Shown piece by piece: positions 11,327 to 23,537 of a stretch of DNA of 64,000 nucleotides. The notes under the pieces were generated by a model. The model was not told the DNA's origin. It searched no databases and saw only the letters and a program-made list of their open reading frames with translations. The DNA comes from Cryptomeria japonica (lineage: Eukaryota; Streptophyta; Pinopsida; Cupressales; Cupressaceae): positions 315,732,456 to 315,796,455 of the forward strand of contig NC_081407.1 in assembly GCF_030272615.1 (NCBI RefSeq), in the 5' to 3' direction. Position 1 is the first letter of the stretch, and each line of letters opens with the position of its first letter. The position numbers and the translations under genes were made by a program.

Positions 11327-11764
11327 CCTATCAGGAAAGTTTGAAGACATACAGATGGTTGAAGGAGAGAACATTCAACAATATGGAATAAGAATCAAAA
11401 TGGTTGTAGGAGATATCAAGAGTGCAGGTGGTAAAATAGAAGATTCCATTATTGTTAGCAAAGTTTTGAGATCCTTATTACCGGTCTATGCAATAAGGGT
11501 TGCTGCTATCCAGGAGTTGAGGTCTGTAGACAAGACAAAGGTATACCTGGACTCCATCATTGCAAAGTTGACAGCCTATGAGCTAAATAATTATGATGGT
11601 AGTATTCAGAAGACTGAATCAGCCTTTAGAGCATCTGTTGCACCATCTAGAAAGGGAAAAGAAGCAAGTACAAATTGTGAACCAAGACAAAGCAGAGAAA
11701 TGGATGATGAGGAGATCCTGATGGAATTTGAAGCTCTTCTTGCCAGGAGACTTCCTAAGGGAAC
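11327..11764 (+). pseudogene. Copia-A gag fragment
   Basis: The reading GKFEDIQMVEGENIQQYGIR, then VLRSLLPVYAIRVAAIQELR and RASVAPSRKGKE, is typical of the plant Copia gag (UBN2-type) domain. It is nearly identical in pattern to the minus-strand copy at 27894-28385. Homology starts abruptly at about 11327. It ends at ARRLPKGT, where the intact family would run into its zinc knuckle; here the 3' LTR follows directly. The N-terminus, zinc knuckle and all of pol are missing, so this is an internally deleted remnant. Confidence 0.85.
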
Positions 11765-12816
11765 TGTTGGCATATGTGTAGAGTTTGATGACATGATGAT
11801 GTTGTATGATTGTTATTGATGTCAATATGCTAAAGAGTAAACCGTTATATTGAAGTAAGCAACTTGCAAAAGAAATGGTATGATGTAGTGAACCGGTATA
11901 TGTGAAAAAGTGAAGCAGTATGTCTGTCCAAGTGAACTGGTATGTTGGATGTTGTTTTTCATGTTGATTTTGTTGGCAAATTTTGTGTGTGTATCTAAGT
12001 GTAGAGATACGTGATTCTTGCCAGACCAAATAAGAGAATAGATACCTACAGAGTGTGATTGCAGAAGGAAGGAACCGAAGCAGATCTGCATTGGCATTGA
12101 GTGTTGTTGCTAGATCATTGTAATACCTGTTGATCTCTAACCACTTCAACAGTTGGAAAATCCCTTAACAGGGTAGCTTTAACCAGCTTGTTATAAATCC
12201 TTTAACACGATGACTCAAAATCATTGAGTTCTTAAAATCCTCCAACAAGGTAACCTTTAGCAGGGTTTAACCCTTAACCGGGTATTTAGCCATCCCTTAA
12301 CCGGGTGATCCCTAGTAGGATCGGTTCCTAACAGAACCTATTGTAACAGTCTTTAACCGGACCAGGCTCCTAACAAAGCGGACTTCAAAAGGGTTCAAAG
12401 AACAACTTGTGGGTATTAATCCCCACCATGGTTTTTCCTAGTTGGGTTTCCACGTGAAAAATATGTGTCATGTATGATACCTTTTCATGTGATTCTTTGT
12501 TATTTTCTGTCAAGTGGTAAATCATGTTGAACTAGCAGGTTATTATATTTCCGATTGTAGAGTACTAGTGTATGCATATGGGTGAAGTGGAAATAAGATG
12601 TTAGATTGTGTGGAAAGTTGTGTTACCAGTTTAGGTCCTTCACCATCTCACTATGTTTAACTGGTAGTAATTTGGTTTAGACCGGTGTTAGTGACTACTA
12701 GTCAAGTGCTCTGTTTGCAATCAAACCAGTTAAGGAAAAGTGATTTTTGCCTATACTGATTCACTCTGCCCCTCTCAGTATTGGTTTGGTACTAACTGTT
12801 CATTATTTATTCATCA
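11765..12816 (+). repeat. Copia-A LTR, plus orientation
   Basis: It starts TGTTGGCATATG and ends CATTATTTATTCATCA, about 1.05 kb. Its body matches the reverse complement of the LTR at 28639-30089 in several blocks: an ATTGATGTCAAT start region, CAGAGTGTGATTGCAGA, and serial AACCGGG/CCTTTAACA motifs. The deleted gag fragment lies directly upstream. Confidence 0.72.
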
Positions 12817-12838
12817 ATAACATGTCTGCACTGCCAAG

Positions 12839-14063
12839 TGTTAGACAGTTTAAATAACTGGAAGACAACTAAGAGGGGGGGTGAATCAGTTGTCACCAGA
12901 TTGCCGAAACCTTAAGAAATTAAAACTTTAATACTAGAACCCAAAAGATCAATACTGGAACGCATAAACCAATTACTGAATAATAGATATACCAATTCAC
13001 CATAGGCAACAATTAGAGAATAAATACCATCCACATGACACCAAGATTTGTAGGTGGAAAACCGGGTAAAGGGAAAAACCATGGTGGGAAGCCTACCCAT
13101 AGTAAGATAATACTTCTACAGTAAGTATGTGATTACAAATGAGGGGCTTGCACTTGCAGGAAGGCCAACATCTTAGAACACACTGGTCATTACAAAAAGA
13201 GTCTCATTGACTACATAAAAATCCAGACTGCAATCCGGAAGAAAAAAGAACTACAATGATAGCATCTCCTATGCTTGAGTATAGTTTTGGTTAAGCTCAA
13301 TACCAGAGGACTAAATACTCTTACATAAACCCAACTCGATCACCAATGATCAATCAAATCCTCTACATGAATGATTATTATATTATTCACTCCTTACATA
13401 TCCATACATGATCTATAATGAGATCTTACATCATATATATACAAATCATCAACCATAAATAATAAGGTCGGTGACCAGACAATAAAGAAATTACATAATT
13501 ACAAAACATGTCAGCCTGAGACCAAACAAATAATATCCAACCCATAAGACATCCTAGAAACACATCGAGAAGATCAAACAACAAGTTACATTAATTCAGT
13601 TCATAACTTAGATAAACTGGACCCAATTTAGATCCACACAGTCTAAAGCAATGATCCCAATCAGCCAAGTCTCAAACATGATCACCCTCAGCATCCTGAA
13701 TCTCTACTAGAAGCCGCACCAACACCACTTATGCATAAAACCAAATATCTTCAACATAGCTCCGTTGGTGAAACCCTCACCGGATCAACAAACCAAGCCT
13801 ACCAGCATATAAGATAGCATCTGATCACCAAATCAAAACCAATTGACTAAACATGTATCTAAGTAGAATGAATAACAGATCTAAGCCAGTTCCAAAAGAC
13901 AAAGCAAACCAGAGTATATCAGATCATCTTAATCTAATCCAACTAGAAACCATTAACTTGCCAAGACCAAAAGGATACCGATAAAGAAGCCAAAACAGCT
14001 AGTGTTGACATTATTTACAAAACATCAATGCAACACATAATCAATTCTTTGAAATGGCCAACA
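12839..14063 (-). repeat. Copia-B 3' LTR, minus orientation
   Basis: On the minus strand it begins TGTTGGCCATTTC right after a polypurine tract and ends GTCTAACA, about 1.2 kb. Near its end is the CCCCCCCTCTTAGTTG stretch typical of this conifer-like LTR style. It differs in sequence from the Copia-A LTRs. The RNase H end of the same element lies upstream at 14430-14723. Confidence 0.7.
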
Positions 14064-14064
14064 A

Positions 14065-14078
14065 TCTCCCCCTTTGGC
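14065..14078 (-). other. Copia-B polypurine tract
   Basis: On the minus strand GCCAAAGGGGGAGA immediately precedes the TG that starts the LTR at 14063. LARD-1 has an equivalent motif at 58096-58106. Confidence 0.75.
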
Positions 14079-14429
14079 ATTGATAGCAACACTAGATGTG
14101 AAAAACATCCAAGTGCCAAGAAAAGCCAAACAAATCTCCTACACAAGAATATAGCAATGAAGTTTTGATCCATACTCTCCCCGTAGATGATATCACAATT
14201 AAGCTCTACAAATTTCTCTCCCTAATGTATATATCTCCTTAAGTTTTTCACATGAATATCCTCCCCCTTTGACATCAATGCTAAAAATCTGACATAAATA
14301 TCAAAGCAAAATGAAAAACCATTGAATCACAAAACTGACTACTCCCCCTGAGTAGTAGAATCCCTACATCAAACCAAAATGAATAATATCTCTGATAATG
14401 CATACCGAACTGATACAAAATACCATCAA
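14079..14429 (-). other. Copia-B 3' untranslated leader to LTR
   Basis: About 350 bp between the end of pol and the polypurine tract. It contains short repeats of CCCCCTTTGRCATC type and no open frame of note. Confidence 0.5.
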
Positions 14430-14723
14430 TCAGTTTTTTGTTGGAGGGGCAAAAAACCCTAATCTATCTTTGAGGTAATCAAATGATTCTTTAGGCAAAG
14501 GTTTAGTGAAAATGTCTGAAATCCATTCTTTAGTGTTCACATAAACCAATCTAACTTCATTTTCTTCCACCTTCTCCTTCAAAAAGTTATACTTAATAGA
14601 TATGTGCTTTGTCTTAGAGTGAAATACCGGAATCTTTGATATGTTTATAGCAAAAAAGTTATCAAAGTGAATGACTACTAGTCCAATGCAATGCACTCTT
14701 ATGTCCTTCAACATTTTCTTCAT
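14430..14723 (-). pseudogene. Copia-B RNase H C-terminal part
   Basis: The reading contains HSKTKHISIKYNFLKEKVEE, VYVNTKEWISDIFTKPLP and FDYLKDRLG. This is the conserved end of Copia-type RNase H. TKEWI replaces the usual TKEQI. The matching upstream half lies at 27356-27464 on the same strand. The two halves are separated by the complete Gypsy-2 element and its AGTTA duplication. Two extra bases just inside this half shift the frame. Confidence 0.92.
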
Positions 14724-17219
14724 CCAAAGAACTTGTGTGTACAGTTATGTGAGGCCTCACCTCGACTCAGTTTGACATTCAGTGGATTTTGCATTTAGAC
14801 TATTATGGATACTTTATTTTGATGCATTTTGAGACTTAGAACTTATATGATTTCAGGATTTGGATAACATTGCTATGATTTGGTGATTTACTTATGTGCT
14901 TATGAGATAGAACACTTCATGATTGTTAGATAGAATGATATTGCAATGATAGATGTCGTTATTGAATTTGCAGGACTTTACTTTGAATATAGAACTATGA
15001 TGTGTGGTCAGTTTATGTGAATTGGGATGAAATTGCTTATGTGAAATTGCTTGGTAAAAGTTGTACTTGATCTGTGCAGATGAAAATTGTATGCAAGTTA
15101 TGATGTGCATTGTTATATTATTGAATTATATTATATATGGATATTTGGAAGTACTAATGTGTAAATTGAGATGCGCAGGAAAATTTACCATGTGACCTTG
15201 GAAAATTACGGAGAATCAAACCTAGACTTATGTATGTTCGTAAGCCAGGGTTTGTCTATTTGGAGAGACAACACCCCGTTTGTGTTGTATTTTATTTGTA
15301 ACAGTATATGCTGCATGAGTGTTAAGTGTTATTTAAATTTATTGTGTAAAAACCACAAGAGACAATTTCATGTTTCATTTTTGTAAAAGTGTTTTATTTG
15401 TGTCACTTGACACGTGTGGATTTAAATTTAAATGTTTTATTTTGTCTCTTGGTGGGAAAGTGTTTAATTTTAGTTTTCTTAAATAAAATAATGTGTTGTC
15501 ATAAATACTTTGGGAATATAATATTTGGGGTGGTCAACTTATGTTTGACCCGAAAATAAATTTCAGAGGGGTTTAAAATGGGTTAAATGAACACCTAGGG
15601 GTAGTTTAATAGGGTTTCCTAAAGCCCATAAGGTATACCTAGGGGTTAGGGGTAATTTTAGGCAAGTTTCTAATTTATAATGATCTTTTTAACGCTTTAA
15701 AAATTGGCTTTTTTGAATTGAGCGAAAATGGAAAATTGGAAGTTAAATCTAATCAAGATTTTTCCTTTTGGAATGAGAGTCTTTTTGCATTTTTTCTTTC
15801 TTTCCTTTTTGTTTTTTAGAAACTTGTGAGAACTCAGAGAGTGAGCTTCTTAAGGAAGATTTTTGAGAATTGGAGGGTAATCACCCACTCTCCATTTTTG
15901 GAGACAGAAGAAAATTTGAAAGGAAAATAATGTTATGGAATAGAAAAATTGATTAAGGGTAGAAGGAAAGAGATTCATGGATTGGGCAGCTCTTCATCAA
16001 ATATCATAATACCTTTAGGCAGATTAAGGTTGGTTTCAGTTATTCATTTTAATGTTTTCTTCTTGCTTATGTCTAGATATATGTTGGTGTAAGAAATCTG
16101 TGTTCTTGTATGTTTTTGTTAGAAAATCTTTTTGGTATTCTTCCATTATGATTTGTATGTGTTTTGGGAGTTTTCTCAAGACCTCTTACTCTTGGGAGAG
16201 AAGAGGATCTTGAGGGTGGTAGCAGTGACAACCCTCGAGTGAGAGACTCTCTTTGAGAGCGATCACAAGGGATCTTTGTTGTGACCCTTGCTGCATGGCC
16301 TGTTTGTGCAATGGGGGTCATAAGGAGGGATATAAGGCTAGAATGCCTTTGGGGGGCATAAGGAATAAGGGGTTGAGATTCTTGATATTATTATTGTGCC
16401 ATGAGGTGGCTTCTGGTTTATTCATACTTGCAGTTCTCCTCAGGGTATTGGTCCACTACCACCCTTTGAAAATGTTCATCACCAAAGTGTGGTGCTGTGA
16501 AAGCCAAGTTGGGAATGTGTTTGGAAAATCTGTATGCATTTGCTTTCTATGTGTTTGCCTGTTTGTTACCCATCTAGGAATTGGTTCTCCGAGCTCAGGG
16601 GTGGCTACCAGTTAGCCTAGGCTGGGAGGTGAGCACTCCGTGGTCATATTTGTGTTTTTCTATTATGCATGAAAGTCAGGAGAAAGAGAATAGGAACCAT
16701 GAAAGAGACACAAAAGATTATTATTGAAGATACTTAAATTCAATTGCAGATATTTGTTTAAATTTGTTATAGAAGTATGCCTCATTCAGAAAAGAGAAGC
16801 AAGTTGTAATTATTGAAAATAGACTTGAAGTTTTATTGTTGTGGCTATACAAAGAAACATCTTGTAAATTGGTAGAATATCTTAGAGTTGTTAAAAAAAA
16901 AAAAAAAGCTTGTTTTATTTCTACTTCTGGTTTTTAGTAAAAGAAAAGTTATTTTGAGTTGCATGCAAAAGCCTCTTTGTATTATGGAAAAAAAAAAGAA
17001 TAAATTTCATTTAAATTTTATCTATATTTTACTTGTGGCAAAATAGGAGTTTATTTATGCTGAAAAATCTTAAGTATTTTAAAGAAAAAAGATGTTTTAT
17101 GTAAATATTTTATTAGAGGAAAAATCAATGAATCTTTTTATTCTAGAGAAGTATATTGTATTTCTTAAAATGTATTTCTAAATTGTATTTTTAGTTAGTG
17201 TTGATTAAAAAACACATAT

Positions 17220-17348
17220 CATATATATATATACATATATATATATAAATTTATATATATATATTTATATATATATATATATGTTTCTGAATTAACTTAA
17301 TGCTTTTCCTTTGTTATATTAATTTAAAATTGTTGCATGTAAATCTTT

Positions 17349-17425
<77 letters not shown>
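17220..17425. repeat. (TA)n arrays in the 5' LTR
   Basis: Two TA microsatellite blocks (about 17221-17282 and 17351-17423). The second is perfect over more than 70 bp. In the 3' LTR the first block is much longer and the second much shorter (26015-26122 and 26197-26214), so both changed length after insertion. Confidence 0.95.
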
Positions 17426-17427
<2 letters not shown>

Positions 17428-17544
17428 GAATATTTTCACCCTTTTAACTATGATTATAAATTTATATAAATATATATATATATAAATATATATATAATAT
17501 ATTTAAAAAAAAAAAATTAAAAAAAAAAAAGGGGAATTGTTTTT

Positions 17545-17805
17545 GGGTCCACGCAGACCCCACTGTGTGTACGCACAGTGAGGGCCGCGCGGTGCCCACT
17601 GTGTGCACACACAGTGGAGCCGCTTCGGCTCCCACTGTGTGGACACACAGTGGACGGCCGCGGCCGCCACTGTGTGGCCACACAGTGGGGGAGCCGCTAG
17701 CGGCGCCCACTGTGTGGACACATAGTGGGGGAGCCGCTAGCGGCACCCACTGTGTGGACACACAGTGGTGCCGCAGCGCCCACTGTGCGCCCACACAGTG
17801 GCGCC
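17545..17805. repeat. Palindrome (hairpin) array, 5' LTR copy
   Basis: Seven copies of a 22-bp palindrome (CCACTGTGTG, two middle bases, CACACAGTGG, with variants) start at 17559, 17596, 17632, 17667, 17707, 17747 and 17779, a period of 32-40 bp. The 10-18-bp spacers are GC-rich and several are themselves self-complementary (GCCGCTAGCGGC, CGGCCGCGGCCG, AGCCGCTTCGGCT). Single-base changes in one arm are often matched in the other (GTAC-type versus GGCC centre). The array is a GC island in very AT-rich DNA and is present in both LTRs. Function unknown. Confidence 0.95.
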
Positions 17806-18061
17806 ACGACCCTTCCCGCCTCCACTTCCATAACCTGCACAAAAATCATGGCCGCATTGGGGTTTTCGGCCCAGCAAAAAAAAATCTCTGTAAAAAAAAA
17901 AATGGATTAAACCCTAGCCCGGGTGGGGCTAGGGCAAAGGAATTTAAAAATAATATGATAATTAGAATTGTAAATATATATATAAGAAAATAGAACCCTA
18001 AATAGGGTTTGAGAAATATTGATTAATATTTAGAAAGTTATTGTGCTTTTGAAAAACAATT

Positions 18062-18098
18062 AAAATATATAAAATATATGTAAATATATATATGTATC

Positions 18099-18169
<71 letters not shown>

Positions 18170-18204
18170 CTCTGGTCATAATTTGGAGAAGTATTTAATT
18201 ATAA

Positions 18205-18241
<37 letters not shown>

Positions 18242-18250
18242 TATATTTAT
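18062..18250. repeat. (TA)n arrays near the 5' LTR end
   Basis: Two TA blocks, each followed by related text (AACTCTGGTCATAATTTGGA and AATTCTGGTTATAATTTGGA), so the block plus about 25 bp is duplicated in tandem. The 3' LTR has the same duplication at 26815-27020 with different TA lengths. Confidence 0.9.
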
Positions 18251-18607
18251 ATAATTCTGGTTATAATTTGGAGTAAGTAAAAAAGAGAAATTTAAAAAAA
18301 AATGGTTGATTAGACTATATAGTCATATTGGAGATTAAAATTAATTATTCCTCTCCTATTCCTTTAGCTTGATTGATTTAATAAACCCAAAGACTAGGTA
18401 TCTCGTGGAGATAAAATTAAACCAGTTAGTTTTCCGCAAATAATATTTAACAATCTATCGATGCTTGGTTCATCTCAGAACTAGCTCGAATTTAATTATG
18501 GAAATTTCTATAATGCTTGTCGTGTGAGTGAACTTGTTAATTAATTAGTATGTCTTTTTAAAAAAAAAATTGTTCCGTTTTTGCCCTAAATTTTGGGCAT
18601 GACATTT

Positions 18608-18620
18608 TGGTATCAGAGCA
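18608..18620 (+). other. Gypsy-2 primer binding site (initiator Met tRNA)
   Basis: TGGTATCAGAGCA lies 3 bp after the LTR end. It is the standard complement of the 3' end of plant initiator methionine tRNA. Confidence 0.93.
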
Positions 18621-18760
18621 AGGTTTCCACACTAGGAGCCTTACTCACTTACGTTTCGCCTTGGAATATTTAAAATTATTTTGTTAAATGGAATTTTGAA
18701 TTTAATTGAATTTAATTTTAAAAGAAATAAATTAATTGTTTTGTCTTATTTCCTCTTAGG

Positions 18761-20190
18761 ATGCCTCCGACGATGCGACAAGCTCGCAAGCGCGGACGGG
18801 GTCCTAGACGTGTGCGCATAGCATGCAATGAGGTAGAGAGGGAGGCATCGGTTCCAGAGGAGAACCCAGAAGCACCTCCCGAACAGCCAAATGAACCTAA
18901 CCGTGACATTTTGGCAGCCATTCAGAATCTTATTGGCATTGTTCAGGAAAGGATCCCAGCAGAGAACCCTCAGGTTAGGAGTCATGACTCTGGGAGTCAT
19001 AGATCTGTTGATAGGGAGCGAAGCAGGAGCCCAGCTCCGATTCCTATAGAGAGTCAAGGTGGAAATGAGCCAGAGTCAGTGCATATGCCAGGACCACCTC
19101 CAGTGGTGGAACCAGTTTATTTTGAGAGAGGTCGTCGAGATCCAGGGGATCTCATCAGGGAGGTCATGCACCTCCAACCACCATCCTTCAGAGGTTCTAC
19201 AGATGGAGTAGAGGCCGAGGCATTGCTTTTGAGTCTTGAGAGGTGTTTTATGTTGCGTTCTTATGAGAGCAATTTGAAAGCACGTGTTGCAGTTCATCTT
19301 CTGAGAGGGACAACCTCCACTTGGTGGAGACAGGAAGAGTACAAATGCGGATTAGTTCCTGATACACTCACTTGGGAGATATTCACAGAGAGGTTCCGTG
19401 AGTGGTACCTATCAGAACACTTCAGGCAGCGTCGTATAGATAAATTTTATGGTCTCCAACAAAAAGGCTTGTCAGTAACCCAGTATGAGAGTAAATTCTT
19501 TGAGTTGTTGCCATATGTAGATTATCTAAAGGATGAGAAACTTTTTGTAAACTGCTTCATCAGGGGATTAAATGCCGGTATAGCCGGGCCTGTTAGGATG
19601 TCCGCTCCAGAGAGCCTTCGGGTTGCTATAGAGAAGGCACTAATTGCAGAGGAAATTCAGGTTAGACCATAGGACAATAGGGATCGGTTTCAGAACCGAA
19701 ATCCCGCACCTCAGACTTATGGATTCCAGAAACCACATTGGAAAGGGAACAACCAAAATTCTCAGGGGTTCTCCAAACCCCCTCCTCCACAACAGACACC
19801 ACAGAACCAAAGGCAAAAGCCTCCACAGTATTAGCAGGGCTCCAAGCCCAAGCAGTGGCAGACTCAGAGACAGAAACGTGATCAGAGAGCATAGGGGCAG
19901 TACACACAGCCGACGGGGACTCAACAGTCCTCCAGGGGTGGGTACAGCGGATCCAGTAGGACAGGAGGTCAGTCATTCTCTAGGCCTCAGGGTGCCCAGT
20001 TCCAGGCATGGGGTGCTTGCTTTACATGTGGAGCCATGGGGCATATGGCGAGGGATTGCCCTCAGGGACAGGTAGCAGGGAGTCAGTGGATGGCCGCTTC
20101 AGAGCCGACAGTTGGTAATATGGGCAGGTTCCATAGAGTTTTCGCAGCGGTTGACAACCGCCAGGCTGAGCATCAGGCCACGGTTATCTA
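18761..20190 (+). pseudogene. Gypsy-2 gag with zinc knuckle
   Basis: The start ATG is the first after the primer site. The first 303 codons hold an Arg-rich N-terminus (RQARKRGRGPRRVR) and the retrotransposon gag core (residues about 120-290, with ATSTWWRQEEYK-like text and FRQRRIDKFYGLQQ). In-frame TAG codons follow at 19670, 19832 and 19891 and a TAA near 20188, each where Gln is expected. The CCHC knuckle CFTCGAMGHMARDC lies near 20020-20061, so the full gag frame extends past the stops. Apart from these stops the frame looks intact. Confidence 0.9.
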
Positions 20191-20227
20191 ATCTATAAGT
20201 ATAATCAAAGGTAACAATGTATCTATT

Positions 20228-23200
20228 TTGTTTGATTCAGGAGATACTGACTCCTTTATATCTCCATCAGTTGTGGAGCGTTGCGGGCTAGTGGCAACTA
20301 GGCAGGGTGTCAGTTGGGAAGTGGAATTAGCTTCAGGGGCTAGAGTGTCAGTGGAATCAGAGGATAGGGCATGTCAGCTGCAGATTGGCAAGGCAACCAC
20401 TTTAGTAGACCTTAGAGTGACTCCACTTGGATCTTACAGAATCGTACTTGGCATGGATTGGCTTTATGCCCATAGAGCCAAGATGGATTGCCGCCTGAAA
20501 AAGATCGAGTGTGAGGATGATCATGGTTCGCCCATAGTTATCACCGGGATTCAGAGGCCCGTGTCTCTTTGTATGATCTCCGCAATGCAGCTTAAGCGGA
20601 GCATGCGGAAGGGATGTCAGCTTTTTGCTATCACTATCAGTGACAGAGGGGTAGAGGAGGAAAAAGAAACATCGCTCGATGATCATCCTATCCTTAAGGG
20701 ATATTCAGATGTATTTCCTTCAGAGTTACCGGGAATGCCTCCCCGCAGAGAGATTGATTTTCATATAGACCTAGTACCAGGAGCCGAGCCAGTTTCCATA
20801 GCACCTTATAAAATGACCACAAATGAGCTTAATGAACTTAAAATTCAGCTTGAGGAACTTCTTGAGAAGGGTCATATCCGTCCTAGCGTATCCCCGTGGG
20901 GTGCACCAGTCATCTTCATTAAGAAGAAGGATGGATCTCTCCGATTGTGTATGGATTATCAGCAGCTAAATAAAGTAACCATCAAGAACCGATATCCTTT
21001 GCCCAGAATTGATAATTTATTTGACCAGCTTCAGGGTGCCAAAGTCTTTTCCAAAATAGATCTGAAGTCAGGATACCATCAGTTGAGAATAGTGGAAAGT
21101 GATATCCACAAGACCGCATTTCGCACTAGATATGGTCACTATGAGTTTACCGTAGTCCCCTTCGGACTTACGAATGCCCCAATAGTTTTTATGAGCCTCA
21201 TGAATGGGGTGTTCCATACCTTTCTGGACCATTTTGTTATTGTGTTCCTCAATGATATACTGATATATTCTCGGAATGAGAAGGAGCATGAGGAGCACCT
21301 GAAATAGGTATTGCAGTGTTTGCGGGATAACCAGTTGTTTGGCAGCCTATCGAAGTGTGCTTTCTTTCGATCTGAGGTCAAGTACCTTTGGCACGTTATT
21401 TCCGGTGATGGGATCTCAGTCGACCCATCAAAGATTAGGGCTATTATGGATTGGCCAGCGCCTACCAGTGTGACAGAGGTCAGGAGTTTCATGGGTTTAG
21501 CAGGGTATTACCGACGTTTTGTCGAGGGATTCTCTAGAGTCGCACACCCTATTAATTCTCTTCAGCGTAAAGGGAAGAAATTTGAGTGGACAGAGAAGTG
21601 TGAGAAGGTCTTTCAGGAACTCAAGAAGGCACTTACTAGCGCTCCTATCCTTGTTGTACCAGACCCTACAGCTGACTTCATGGTTTGTACAGATGCTTCC
21701 CTAGAGGGTTTAGGGGCAGTTCTTATGCAGGATGGTAGGGCCATAGCTTTCGAGTCTAGGAAACTTAAGACTCATGAACTTAATTATCCCACTCACGACC
21801 TTGAGCTCGCAGCAGTAGTGCATGCACTCGTGAGATGGAGACACTTCCTTTTAGGTCATCACTTCGAGTTGCATTCAGACCATCAGAGTCTTCAGTACAT
21901 CTTTACTCAGCCAAACCTTAATGTACGTCAGAGGAGATGGATGGAGTTCTTGTGCGAATATGATTTTGACGTTCACTACATCAAGGGAAAGGAAAATGTA
22001 GTTACAGATGCCTTGAGTAGGAGACGTCATGAGGTTTACACCATATCCATGGGCACAGACTTGAGAGACCGTATACTTCGGCACTTGTCAGAGGATGGAT
22101 GGTATGCAGAGGTTTGTCAGGTATTACATTCTCAGGTTACTCTAGAAGGGAAATATGTGGATTATTCTTTGGAGTCCGATGGACTGTTACGCCACAGAGG
22201 GCGCATTTATGTACCTTCCTCCGGAGGGTTGCGAGAGTTCATTGTCACAGAGGCTCATAGAGCTCCTTATGCAGCGCATCCCAGGGTTAAGAAGTTGCAT
22301 GCTGACTTGAGGTAGTTGTATCATTGGCCGGGAATGCGGTAGCTCATTGCTGAGATAGTAGCTCGATGTCTCGAGTGTCAGAGGGTAAAGGCGGAGCACC
22401 ACCATCCAGGTGGGTTGCTTCAGTCTCATGCTATACCAGAGTGGAAGTGGGATACTATATCCATGGATTTCATCATTGGTCTCCCTATGTCTTCTTGTCA
22501 CCATGATGCTATCTTGGTGACAGTTGACAAGTTGACCAAAGTAGCTCACTTTTCACCAGTTTGTACTACATTCACAGCTCCAGCAGTAGCACAGGTGTTC
22601 TTGCGAGACATTGTTAGGCTTCATGGCGTACCCCGCAAGATTATATCTGACAGGGATTCTCTTTTCACTTCTTCCTTTTGGAAGTCATTACAGGCAGCTA
22701 TGGGCACTAAGCTCAATTTCAGTACAGCCTATCACCCGGAGATAGATGGTCAGACAGAGAGGGTCAATCAGGTGTTAGAGGATATGCTTCATATGTACGT
22801 CATGGATCATCAGACCCGGTGGGAGGAGTATCTTCCCTTAGTGGAGTTTGCCTATAACAATGGGCATCACACTTCTTTGGGGATGCCACCCTACCAGGCA
22901 TTATATGGCAGGCCTTGCAGGATGCCCTTGAGTTGGGATCGCATAGAGGATAGAGTTACTATTGGTCCTGAGTTAGTTCGGGATATGGAACAGCAGGTGG
23001 ATTTGATTAGGCAGCGTCTCAGAGAGGCTCAGGATAGACAGAAGAAATATGCTGATGCAAAGAGGATAGATCGTAGCTACTTGGTTGGAGATAGAGTTTT
23101 CTTGAGAGTGCGACCGCATAAGAGTCCAATCCGTTACGGAAAGGGTTCTAAGCTCGCACCTCGCTTTGTAGGACCTTTTGAGATTCTGGAGAGGATAGGC

Positions 23201-23530
23201 CCAGTTGCCTACCGTTTAGCTTTGCCACCTAGCCTGTCACGCATCCACGATGTGTTTCATGTTTCAATTTTGAGAAAGTATATCTATGATGAGTCTCACC
23301 TTCTAGATTAGGATGCCTTGCAGGTGGAGTCGGATGGGCAGCTAGCTTTGGAGCCCATTTGCATTTTGGCACGCCGGACATTGGCCCTTTGAGGTCGAGA
23401 GCTGGACCAGGTTAGGGTCCAGTGGGATTGTTATGATGAGGTTACGGCTTCATGGGAGGACGCAGCACGTATGAGATCAGAGTACCCTCACCTCTTTGAT
23501 GAACTCCAGGAGCAAGTTCATGCCTAGAGG
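20228..23530 (+). pseudogene. Gypsy-2 protease, RT, RNase H, integrase
   Basis: Protease has [11 protein letters not shown] near 20231, where the usual DSGA reads DSGD. RT runs from about 20790 to 21306 and ends at a TAG. Its catalytic box reads [10 protein letters not shown], so the first catalytic Asp of the xDD pair is Asn. RNase H (about 21660-22020) keeps CTDAS, the DLELAA glutamate and HSDHQSL. Integrase has an HHCC finger (about 22240-22385) broken by TAGs at 22313 and 22340. Its DDE core (about 22460-22770; VTVDKLTK, ISDRD, QTERVNQ) looks complete. A GPFEIL region and a chromodomain-like tail follow after a TAG at 23309 and a TGA at 23390. Every stop replaces an expected Gln or Arg codon. 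Confidence 0.93.
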
Positions 23531-23537
23531 GGGAGGA
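23526..23537 (+). other. Gypsy-2 polypurine tract
   Basis: AGAGGGGGAGGA directly precedes the 3' LTR start TGTAAGGCC. Confidence 0.92.

Larger units (their letters stand above)
14748..18604 (+). repeat. Gypsy-2 5' LTR (3,857 bp)
   Basis: Long terminal repeat with a transcribed-looking first half, an AT-rich second half with several (TA)n arrays, a GC-rich palindrome array at 17545-17805, and a short conserved end. A 120-codon open frame at 16253-16615 is also open in the other LTR, but it has no recognisable motif and is probably chance. Confidence 0.95.

Noticed and set aside
16253-16615. 120-codon ORF present in both Gypsy-2 LTRs (also 25043-25405)
   Set aside because: It is conserved only because the LTRs are recent duplicates; no motif, no initiation context and no homology recognised.
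17545-17805. CRISPR-like array (regular repeats with short spacers)
   Set aside because: The repeats are palindromes, the spacers are short, GC-rich and similar to each other, the context is a plant LTR, and no cas genes are present.
17462-17993. Open frames with CVHTVG / CTHSG repeats over the palindrome array
   Set aside because: They arise from translating the tandem palindromes in several frames on both strands; no evidence of coding.
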